DNA of 5,426 nucleotides from Oscillospiraceae bacterium. Lineage in GTDB: Bacteria > Bacillota > Clostridia > Oscillospirales > Oscillospiraceae. The stretch spans positions 1 to 5,426 of the forward strand of contig JAFSZQ010000091.1 of assembly GCA_017458885.1 (NCBI GenBank), read 5' to 3'. Both the position numbers and the translations under genes were made by a program. Below the pieces are notes generated by a model. It saw only the letters and a program-made list of their open reading frames with translations, ran no database searches and had not been told where the DNA came from. Of the stretch, positions 1 through 4,801 are shown piece after piece. Each line of letters opens with the position of its first letter. Position 1 is the first letter of the stretch.

Positions 1-206
1 CGGAGCGCGTGCTCTCGCCGCGCGAGGCGATGCTCGCGCCGACGGAGACGCTCCCCGTGGCGCGCGCGCTCGGGCGCGTGCTCGCCTCCCCCTGCGTGAG
101 CTGTCCGCCCGCCGTGCCGATCCTCGTCTGCGGCGAGCGCATCGACGGAGCGGCGGTCGCGGCGTTCCGATATTACGGCGTGGAGCGCGTGGACGTGGTG
201 CGATAA
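1..206 (+). CDS. Orn/Lys/Arg-type PLP decarboxylase, C-terminal end (5' partial)
   Basis: Only the last 67 residues are present. The reading frame is open from base 3 and the window cuts the gene upstream, so the GTG at 9 is an internal valine and not a start. The tail matches the C-terminal domain of the ornithine/lysine/arginine decarboxylase family (fold-type I PLP enzymes that decarboxylate basic amino acids to polyamines or cadaverine). It shows a PREA motif, then an ETLPVARALGRV segment corresponding to the family's E-x-V-P-l-x-x-A-x-G-R-I, then CPPAVPILVCGERI corresponding to the family's YPPGIPll-PGE-I. Two positions depart from that consensus: Cys replaces Tyr before PP, and Cys replaces Pro before GE. 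The PLP-binding lysine and the substrate-specificity region lie outside the window, so the substrate cannot be named. The gene ends directly against a hairpin terminator. Confidence 0.8.
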   Translation, partial: ERVLSPREAMLAPTETLPVARALGRVLASPCVSCPPAVPILVCGERIDGAAVAAFRYYGVERVDVVR

Positions 207-234
207 AAAAGAACGGCTTGCGCCGTTCTTTTTT
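205..234. terminator. Bidirectional Rho-independent terminator between convergent genes
   Basis: The GC-containing stem GAACGGC (211-217) pairs with GCCGTTC (222-228) around a TTGC loop. The stem is extended by an A-run on the left (205-210) and a T-run on the right (229-234). Read on either strand, the hairpin is followed by a run of U, so it can end both the decarboxylase on the plus strand (stop at 204-206) and the flavoprotein on the minus strand (stop at 239-237). The hairpin begins within the decarboxylase stop codon and ends two bases before the flavoprotein stop codon. Confidence 0.9.
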
Positions 235-236
235 TA

Positions 237-854
237 TCAGCGGATGAAGTGCGTCCAGGCGTGCTCCTCGGTCTCGGGCAGCCCGTAACGCTCCTTCCCG
301 AGCGCGATGGACTTCATCAGAAACGCCATGTTCCGCGCGAGCGTCCGCATCGTCTGCAAGCCCTCGGCGTCCTGCGCCGCCTCGCCCTGCTCGCGGCCGT
401 GGACGCTGTTCCAGTACTGGCTCGACGCGACGGGCATATTCGAGATCGTGAAGTACTTGTTCAGCGCGTCGAACGTCGCGCTCGCGCCGCCGCGGCGGCA
501 GACCGCCACCGACGCGCCGACCTTCATCGTCTTGTCGAAGTGCGTCGAGTAAAAGAGCCGGTCGAGGAACGTCTCGATCGTGCCGCTCGGCGAGCCGTAG
601 TACACCGGCGTCGCGACGACCAGCCCGTCCGCCGCCTCGAACTTGGGCGCGGTCTCGTTCACCACGTCGTCGAAGACGCATTTGCCCGCCTCGAAGCAGT
701 GCCCGCAGGCGATGCAGCCGCGCACCGCCAGACTGCCGATGCGCACGGTCTCGGTCTCGACGCCCGCCTCCGCAAATACCCGCTCCATCTCGCGCAGCGC
801 GAGCGCGGTGTTGCCGTTCGGACGGGGGCTCGCGTTGATCATCAGGACTTTCAT
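237..854 (-). CDS. Flavodoxin-fold NAD(P)H-dependent FMN reductase / iron-sulfur flavoprotein-like
   Basis: This is a 205-residue cytosolic protein of the NADPH-dependent FMN reductase superfamily. The N-terminal strand and phosphate loop MINASPRPNGNT (5-16) is the FMN-phosphate site. TPVYYGSPSGTIETFLDRL (82-100) is the conserved second flavin-binding stretch. Between them C47-x2-C50-x2-C53-x5-C59 followed by DD fits the compact cysteine motif of archaeal and clostridial iron-sulfur flavoproteins (CX2CX2CX4-7C), so a [4Fe-4S] cluster next to FMN is plausible but not certain. Many related 'flavodoxin family' proteins carry this motif without a proven cluster. The ATG at 854 overlaps the TGA of the copper ATPase gene (ATGA), with a weak GGGGGT ribosome site seven bases upstream, so translation is probably coupled to the copper gene. 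The substrate is unknown; quinone, flavin, nitro or disulfide reduction are candidates. The gene ends at the shared terminator. Confidence 0.85.
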   Translation of the reverse strand: MKVLMINASPRPNGNTALALREMERVFAEAGVETETVRIGSLAVRGCIACGHCFEAGKCVFDDVVNETAPKFEAADGLVVATPVYYGSPSGTIETFLDRLFYSTHFDKTMKVGASVAVCRRGGASATFDALNKYFTISNMPVASSQYWNSVHGREQGEAAQDAEGLQTMRTLARNMAFLMKSIALGKERYGLPETEEHAWTHFIR

Positions 855-1066
855 GCGCGCACCCCCAGCACCTTATAATCCTGCGCCTCGACCGCGGCCT
901 TCAGCGCCTCCGCGTCCACCTTGCCGTTCGTCTCGACGACGGCGGTCTTGCTCTCGCGGTCCGCCGTCGCGGACGCGACGCCCTCGACCGCCTCGAGCGC
1001 CTTTTTGACGCGCGATTCGCAGTGCTCGCACATCATGCCCTCGACGTCCAACGTGATCTTGCTCAT
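851..1066 (-). CDS. copZ: CopZ-like copper chaperone: in-frame internal start within copA (possible separate product)
   Basis: Starting at the ATG at 1066 (Met766 of the fusion), the same frame gives a stand-alone 71-residue protein. Its length and layout are those of CopZ/Atx1-type cytosolic Cu(I) chaperones: one ferredoxin-like heavy-metal domain, GMMCEHC near residues 10-16, and then an amphipathic ESRVKKALEAVEGV helix. It begins MSKITLDVEGM, a typical chaperone start. A near-perfect Shine-Dalgarno sequence lies at the right distance. Whether cells make it separately, only as part of the ATPase, or both cannot be decided from sequence. It could also be a previously separate gene joined to copA by a small indel. 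It is listed separately because the translation signal is stronger than chance would suggest. Confidence 0.55.
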   Translation of the reverse strand: MSKITLDVEGMMCEHCESRVKKALEAVEGVASATADRESKTAVVETNGKVDAEALKAAVEAQDYKVLGVRA

Positions 1067-3361
1067 AGTCTCCTCCTTCTTGTTATTCTGACGCTTGCGC
1101 GGCTTGTCGCGCCGCGCGTCGCGCAGGTCAAACCAATTCAGCCGCAGCGCGTTCGTCACGACGCAGAAGCTCGACAAACTCATCGCCGCCGCGCCCGCCA
1201 TCGGATCGAGCGTCAGCCCGAAGCGCGTGAACGCGCCTGCCGCGAGCGGGATGCACACGGCGTTGTAGAAAAACGCCCAGAACAGGTTTTGATGGATGTT
1301 CCGCAGCGTCGCGCGGGAGAGGCGCACCGCCGCCGGCACGTCGGAGAGGCGGCTGTTCACCAGCACCACGTCCGCCGCGTCGAGGGCGACGTCCGTGCCC
1401 GCGCCGATGGCGACGCCGACGTCCGCGCGCGTGAGCGCGGGCGCGTCGTTGATGCCGTCGCCGACCATCGCGACGGCGCCCTGCTTTTGCAGCGCGCGGA
1501 CGACCGCCTCCTTGCCGTCGGGCAGGACGCCGGAGATCACCTCATCCACGCCCGCGCGCTCGCCGACGGCGCGCGCCGTGCGCTCGTTGTCGCCGGTCAG
1601 CATCACGACGCGGACGCCCATGGCTTGCAGCTCGCGGATCGCGCGCGGGCTGTCGTCCTTGAGCGTGTCCGCGACCGCGATGACGCCGAGGAGCTCGCCG
1701 TCGCGCGTAAAGAGCAGCGGCGTGTTCCCCTGCTCCGCAAGCGCCTCCGCCCGCGAGCGCATCGCGTCGGGCAGCGCGGTCTGCGCCGCGATATAGCTTA
1801 CACTGCCGCCGCGCAGCGTATGACCGTTTTGCGCCGCCGTCAGCCCGTTGCCCGGGAGCGCGGAAAAATCCGCGACCTCGGCGGGCGCGACGCCCCGCGC
1901 CTCCGCCGCGCGCAGCACCGCCTTCGCGAGCGGGTGCTCGCTCTTGGCTTCGAGCGACGCGGCGAGCGTCAGCAGCTCCGTTTCGCTCACGCCGTCCGCG
2001 GGCGCGAGCGCCGTCACCTCCGGCTCGCCGCGCGTGATGGTGCCCGTCTTGTCGAGCGCGACGACGCTCGTCTTGCCGAGCGCCTCGAGCGACGCGGAGG
2101 TCTTGAACAGCACGCCGTTTTTCGCGCCCACGCCGCTGCCGACCATGATCGCCACCGGCGTCGCGAGCCCCAGCGCGCAGGGGCAGGAGATGACCAGCAC
2201 CGAGACGCCGCGCGCGAGCGCGTAGCCCACGCCCTGCCCCAGAAGCAGCCAGACGGCGAACGTCGCGGCGGCGATGGCGACGACCACCGGCACGAACACG
2301 CCGGAGACGCGGTCGGCGACCTTGGCGATGGGCGCCTTGGTCGCGGCGGCGTCGCTGACCATGCGGATGATCTGCGCGAGCGTCGTGTCCTCGCCGACGC
2401 GCGTCGCCTCGCAGCGCAGGTAGCCCGACTGGTTGATCGTCGCGGCGGAGACCGCGTCGCCCGCCGCCTTGTCCACGGGGACGCTCTCGCCCGTGAGCGC
2501 GGCTTCGTTGACGGCGCTCGCGCCGTCCGTCACCACGCCGTCCACGGGGATGCGCTCGCCCGGCTTCACGACGAACACGTCGCCCGCGCGCACCTGCCCG
2601 ACGGGGACTTCGACCTCAACGCCGCCGCGCAGGAGCACGGCGGTCTCGGGCGCGAGCTTCATCAGCGCGCGCAGCGCGTCGGTGGTCTTGCCCTTGGAGC
2701 GGGCTTCAAGCAGCTTGCCGACGGTGATGAGCGTGACGATCATCGCGGCGGACTCAAAGTAAAAACTGTCCATGTACGCCATGACCGCCGCGCCGTCGCC
2801 GTCCGTGACCGCGCGGGTCATCGCGAACAGCACCCACACGCTCCACGCGAACGACACGCCGCTGCCCATCGCAACGAGCGTGTCCATGTTCGGCGCGCCG
2901 TGCAGGACGCTCTTCGCGCCACTGACGAAGAATTTCCGGTTGACGAGCAGAATGACCGCCGCGAGGAGCATCTGCGCGAGCCCCATCGCGACGTGGTTGC
3001 CGTCGAAGAACTGCGGCAGCGGCCAGCCCCACATCATGTGCCCCATCGAGCCGTACATCAGCGGCGCGAGCAGGCACAGCGACGCGAGCAGGCGGCGCTT
3101 GAGCACGGGCGTCTCGCGGTCCGCGAGCGCGTCCTCGCCGGCGGACGGCGCGGCGTCCGCCGCGCCTTGGAGCGACGCGCCGTATCCCGCGTCCTCGACC
3201 GCCTTGACGACGGCGGCGGGCGATGCGTCGCCCTCGACGCCCATGGAGTTCGTGAGCAGGCTGACGGCGCAGGACGCAACGCCCGGCACCGCGGAGACCG
3301 CCTTCTCCACCCGCGCCTGACACGCGGCGCAGGACATACCGGTGATGTTGTAGTGCTGCAT
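851..3361 (-). CDS. copA: Copper-exporting P1B-type ATPase with fused C-terminal CopZ-like domain
   Basis: This 836-residue membrane ATPase is predicted to export Cu(I) from the cytosol. The N-terminal heavy-metal domain has GMSCAAC (Cys11, Cys14). About eight membrane segments fall near 90-108, 122-141, 160-181, 196-217, 353-375, 380-407, 689-710 and 718-738. Signature sites are TGES (290-293, actuator), CPC (393-395, membrane metal site), DKTGT (phosphorylated Asp437), the HP motif (His476-Pro477, nucleotide domain) and GDGINDAP (634-641). Tyr699-Asn700, Met727 and Ser731 match the Cu(I)-site residues of CopA (P1B-1), which argues for Cu(I)/Ag(I) over Zn or Cd. The ATPase core ends near NALRL (737-741). 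A charged linker (742-765) then leads to a second heavy-metal domain with GMMCEHC (Cys778, Cys781), which is a complete CopZ-like unit. CopA normally ends just after the last helix, so this tail is unusual. The chosen ATG is preceded by AAAGGA nine bases upstream and begins the domain at its usual place. The stop overlaps the next gene (ATGA). Confidence 0.95.
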   Translation of the reverse strand: MQHYNITGMSCAACQARVEKAVSAVPGVASCAVSLLTNSMGVEGDASPAAVVKAVEDAGYGASLQGAADAAPSAGEDALADRETPVLKRRLLASLCLLAPLMYGSMGHMMWGWPLPQFFDGNHVAMGLAQMLLAAVILLVNRKFFVSGAKSVLHGAPNMDTLVAMGSGVSFAWSVWVLFAMTRAVTDGDGAAVMAYMDSFYFESAAMIVTLITVGKLLEARSKGKTTDALRALMKLAPETAVLLRGGVEVEVPVGQVRAGDVFVVKPGERIPVDGVVTDGASAVNEAALTGESVPVDKAAGDAVSAATINQSGYLRCEATRVGEDTTLAQIIRMVSDAAATKAPIAKVADRVSGVFVPVVVAIAAATFAVWLLLGQGVGYALARGVSVLVISCPCALGLATPVAIMVGSGVGAKNGVLFKTSASLEALGKTSVVALDKTGTITRGEPEVTALAPADGVSETELLTLAASLEAKSEHPLAKAVLRAAEARGVAPAEVADFSALPGNGLTAAQNGHTLRGGSVSYIAAQTALPDAMRSRAEALAEQGNTPLLFTRDGELLGVIAVADTLKDDSPRAIRELQAMGVRVVMLTGDNERTARAVGERAGVDEVISGVLPDGKEAVVRALQKQGAVAMVGDGINDAPALTRADVGVAIGAGTDVALDAADVVLVNSRLSDVPAAVRLSRATLRNIHQNLFWAFFYNAVCIPLAAGAFTRFGLTLDPMAGAAAMSLSSFCVVTNALRLNWFDLRDARRDKPRKRQNNKKEETMSKITLDVEGMMCEHCESRVKKALEAVEGVASATADRESKTAVVETNGKVDAEALKAAVEAQDYKVLGVRA
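1064..1078 (-). promoter_or_regulatory. Internal ribosome-binding site and ATG for the CopZ-like unit
   Basis: On the minus strand AAGGAGG (1078-1072) is followed by a five-base spacer (AGACT) and ATG (1066-1064). It sits inside the copA frame, where it is translated as the linker residues KEET before Met766. It is stronger than the copA start site (AAAGGA), and the A-rich, GC-poor bases around it (about 1067-1090) stand out from the GC-rich coding sequence on both sides, as a former or working intergenic spacer would. Confidence 0.7.
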
Positions 3362-3370
3362 GGTGGTTGT

Positions 3371-3376
3371 TCCTTT
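3371..3376 (-). promoter_or_regulatory. Ribosome-binding site of copA
   Basis: AAAGGA on the minus strand lies nine bases before the ATG at 3361. This decides the start, since no competing in-frame ATG with a comparable site lies upstream. A small four-pair CGCC/GGCG stem (3381-3394) and the large hairpin at 3399-3446 lie just upstream in the leader. No convincing -35/-10 promoter, CopY-type box (TACAnnTGTA) or other copper operator was found in 3362-3660. Confidence 0.7.
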
Positions 3377-3398
3377 CTCTCGCCGAAAGGGGCGTAAA

Positions 3399-3446
3399 CT
3401 GAAACCGTTTCTTCCTTTCTCTTGCGAAAGGAAGAAATGGTTTCAG
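3399..3446. repeat. Left terminal hairpin of the inverted-repeat element
   Basis: Arms 3399-3419 and 3426-3446 form a 21-pair stem around a TCTTGC loop. All pairs are Watson-Crick except one G-T (3407/3438), which would be a wobble in a plus-strand RNA and an A-C mismatch in a minus-strand RNA. It lies 38 bases upstream of the copA start and would sit in the copA leader if transcription begins further upstream. It has no U-run after it, so it does not look like a standard Rho-independent terminator. Confidence 0.85.
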
Positions 3447-3539
3447 ACTTCCGTAGAAGGAAAGACGCGTATCGGCGGCGGTTCCTATGCCTTGTGGGGG
3501 TTCGTGTCTGGGTCACGCTGTTTGTTGATGCGATAGGCA

Positions 3540-3625
3540 TTTGCCACCCCTTATTCGACGTTGGATAGCAAACGGCACAGCGTTTCCTACCGTTTACCAC
3601 AAAACGTCGAATAAGGGGTAGCAAA
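3540..3625. repeat. Core palindrome of the inverted-repeat element
   Basis: Arms 3540-3562 and 3603-3625 are complementary at 22 of 23 positions (mismatch 3545/3620), including a perfect 17-base run (3546-3562 with 3603-3619). The 40-base loop contains further small complementary pieces, AAACGG (3570-3575) and CCGTTT (3590-3595). This is the best conserved part of the two arms and marks the centre of the whole element. Confidence 0.85.
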
Positions 3626-3721
3626 CGCCAACCCGTACGGGCAAACTCACGTCATTCAGGCACGAAACCCCACAAAATGAAAAGAAATGCCGCCGACAGG
3701 CGTTTTCTCTTTTTTGGAAGT

Positions 3722-3768
3722 CTGAAACCGTTTTTTCTCTTGCAAGAAAAGAGAAAAAATGGTGTCAG
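3722..3768. repeat. Right terminal hairpin of the inverted-repeat element, overlapping the EFR1 gene stop
   Basis: Arms 3722-3741 and 3749-3768 form a 20-pair stem with one A-G mismatch (3726/3764), one G-T (3730/3760) and a seven-base loop (3742-3748). It is the inverted counterpart of the left hairpin. The TGA stop of the EFR1-type gene (3767-3765) lies inside its outer end. It may act as a 3' end structure for that transcript, but with A/T tracts inside the stem and no U-run after it, it is not a textbook terminator. Confidence 0.8.
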
Positions 3769-4583
3769 GAAAACGTCTCCGACCGCGCCCTGCGCCCAAA
3801 CTCGCGCTCCAGCATCGCCTTGTGCGACAAAAACGCCGGATCGTCAAAATACTTCGCGCCCATCGGGCACTCGCGGACGCAGGCGTGGCACTTGACGCAG
3901 AGCCCGGGCACGCTCGCGGCGTCCCGCGGGTCGATCGCGCCCATCGGACACAGCGCCGCACACACGCCGCAGTTTACGCACGCGCCGCTTGTCTTCGGCT
4001 TCGCCTTGAGAAAATTCACCGGCTCGCCGTCCAGTCCGCGCGGCACATAGTACGGCGCGTCCGCGTCGCCCGGGACGGCGGGCGGGGCGGGCGGCTCGTT
4101 CGCCTTGGCGACGCGCGTCGCCACCGACGCGCCGAGCTTCGCGAGCTCGCCGTAGTCGTCCTTGTCGGGGCGTTCCGCCGCGAGCGTGTCCGAAAACACA
4201 TGGCGGCACGCGAACGCGCCCGCGCCGACGGTGTGGAACCCGTCCGCCGCGAGACAGGCGCACAGCTCCGCGAGCGAGTTGTCGAACGCGCGGTTGCCGA
4301 ACGTCACGAGCGCGACGGCGAGCGCGCCGCCCCCCGTCAGCTTTTCTTTCCAGTACGGCAGTATTTTATTCGGGAGCTTCCCCGCGTAGGTCGGGCTGCC
4401 GCAGACGACGAGGTCGCCCGCCGCAAAGGCGCGCGTCTCCTCCCGCGCGGCGGGGAGCGTGATATCAAGCGTCTCCAGCGGCGCTTCAAAGCTCTGCGCA
4501 AGCGCGTTTGCGAGCGTCGCGACGAGCCGGCGCGTCGAGCCGGCGGGGCTGAAATAGAGCGCGTAGACCCTGTTGACGTTCAT
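3765..4583 (-). CDS. EFR1-type flavodoxin / 2[4Fe-4S] ferredoxin fusion protein
   Basis: This 272-residue cytosolic redox protein has two parts. The N-terminal half is a flavodoxin-like domain: YFSPAGSTRRL (10-20) is the FMN phosphate loop, and VVCGSPTYAGKLPNKILPYW (59-78) is the second flavin-side segment. The C-terminal part is a bacterial ferredoxin with two complete cluster motifs, C202-x2-C205-x2-C208-x3-C212 and C229-x2-C232-x2-C235-x3-C239, each followed by Pro (CP), as in clostridial ferredoxins. This order is that of the EFR1 family ferredoxins, common in anaerobic Bacillota, whose electron partners are mostly undefined. The ATG at 4583 overlaps the TGA of the upstream small gene (ATGA), and GGAGGAG eight bases before it supports this start. 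The C-terminus (RRARSETFS) runs straight into the inverted-repeat element, whose outermost CTGA supplies the stop codon, so the last residues may not be ancestral. Confidence 0.88.
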   Translation of the reverse strand: MNVNRVYALYFSPAGSTRRLVATLANALAQSFEAPLETLDITLPAAREETRAFAAGDLVVCGSPTYAGKLPNKILPYWKEKLTGGGALAVALVTFGNRAFDNSLAELCACLAADGFHTVGAGAFACRHVFSDTLAAERPDKDDYGELAKLGASVATRVAKANEPPAPPAVPGDADAPYYVPRGLDGEPVNFLKAKPKTSGACVNCGVCAALCPMGAIDPRDAASVPGLCVKCHACVRECPMGAKYFDDPAFLSHKAMLEREFGRRARSETFS

Positions 4584-4792
4584 AGCCGGAACTCCTCCGC
4601 GTCATATGGTTCGGTCTTGAGCGACGCCGGACGCGGCGGCACGCGCTTGAGCGGGTCGTAGCGGAAGCGGCGGCAATGCCCCGCCGCGTCCACGACGCCC
4701 TTGCGCGGGCAGGCGACCTGCGTCTCGCCGACGGCGCTGCCGTGGGCGCAGTAGGCGCAGTGCTTCTCCATGTGCTTGCGAAACAGCTTCAT
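4580..4792 (-). CDS. Small four-cysteine protein, possible metal-binding, conserved-hypothetical type
   Basis: This is a 70-residue basic, soluble protein with no signal peptide or membrane segment. Its cysteines fall as C12-x2-C15-x12-C28-x11-C40, with His11, His17 and His39 close by. This spacing could hold a zinc ion or an iron-sulfur centre (inference). The segment HCRRFRYDPLKRVPP (39-53) looks like a conserved signature; it resembles short uncharacterised proteins of Clostridia, though this is from memory and no family can be named. The ATG at 4792 has GAGG seven bases upstream, and that site begins inside the TGA of the ClpC-like gene, which ends nine bases before this start. The 3' end overlaps the EFR1-type gene by four bases. 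The dense packing suggests an operon with both neighbours. Function unknown. Confidence 0.75.
   Translation of the reverse strand: MKLFRKHMEKHCAYCAHGSAVGETQVACPRKGVVDAAGHCRRFRYDPLKRVPPRPASLKTEPYDAEEFRL
4592..4598 (-). promoter_or_regulatory. Ribosome-binding site of the EFR1-type gene
   Basis: GGAGGAG on the minus strand lies eight bases before the ATG at 4583, inside the last codons of the upstream gene, where it is read as part of EEF. With the ATGA overlap it indicates translational coupling, and it fixes the start. Confidence 0.8.
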
Positions 4793-4801
4793 CGCGCCGC
4801 C

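Larger units (their letters stand above)
3399..3768. repeat. Large imperfect inverted-repeat element filling the copA / EFR1 gap
   Basis: The left arm (3399-3562) and the reverse complement of the right arm (3768-3603) align end to end with nearly equal lengths (164 and 166 bases). Shared blocks, from the outer end inward, are: CTGAnACC; a hairpin with a TCTTGC core; GGTTTCAGACTTCC, identical over 14 bases (3439-3452 and 3729-3716); TCGGCGGC; a TTGTGGGG-n-TTCGTG-n-CTG block; and a 23-base inner block with one mismatch. A stretch of about 30 bases before the inner block is diverged in sequence but keeps its length. A 40-base loop (3563-3602) separates the arms. The region is clearly less GC-rich than its neighbours and has no credible gene. 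Two readings fit: a MITE-like or other palindromic dispersed element, or two copies of a repeat of about 165 bases head to head. No transposase is present, and no clear target-site duplication is visible at the ends (only short A-rich flanks). Confidence 0.8.

Noticed and set aside
249..878. 209-codon plus-strand frame opposite the flavoprotein
   Set aside because: It is Arg/Val-rich shadow sequence; the minus-strand frame has clear FMN-binding and cysteine motifs.
871..880. TATAAT-like string on the plus strand
   Set aside because: It lies in the CopZ codons for DYKVL, has no matching -35 element, and no plus-strand gene follows.
1022..3397. 791-codon open frame on the plus strand opposite copA
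   Set aside because: It is antisense to a gene with all P-type ATPase motifs. Its translation is rich in Arg, His and Ala with no domain, as expected from the complement of GC-rich codons.
3058..3624. 188-codon minus-strand frame covering the inverted repeat and the start of copA
   Set aside because: Its second half is copA in the wrong frame and its first half is repeat sequence, with no domain and no ribosome site.
3540..3625. Reading the palindrome as a CRISPR repeat or phage attachment site
   Set aside because: There is one inverted pair with no regular direct-repeat/spacer array, no cas gene, integrase or tRNA nearby.
3362..3660. Possible copper operator or sigma-70 promoter for copA
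   Set aside because: No TACAnnTGTA box, CueR-like dyad or convincing -35/-10 pair was found. The dyads present belong to the inverted-repeat element.
3656..3961. 101-codon minus-strand frame running from the EFR1-type gene into the right arm of the element
   Set aside because: It overlaps the ferredoxin coding region out of frame. Although its tail resembles the same-strand reading of the left arm, an indel breaks the shared frame, so the likeness reflects the DNA repeat and not a protein.
3759..4661. 300-codon plus-strand frame opposite the EFR1-type gene
   Set aside because: It is a low-complexity Arg/Ala-rich translation with no ribosome site, opposite a gene with two intact ferredoxin motifs.
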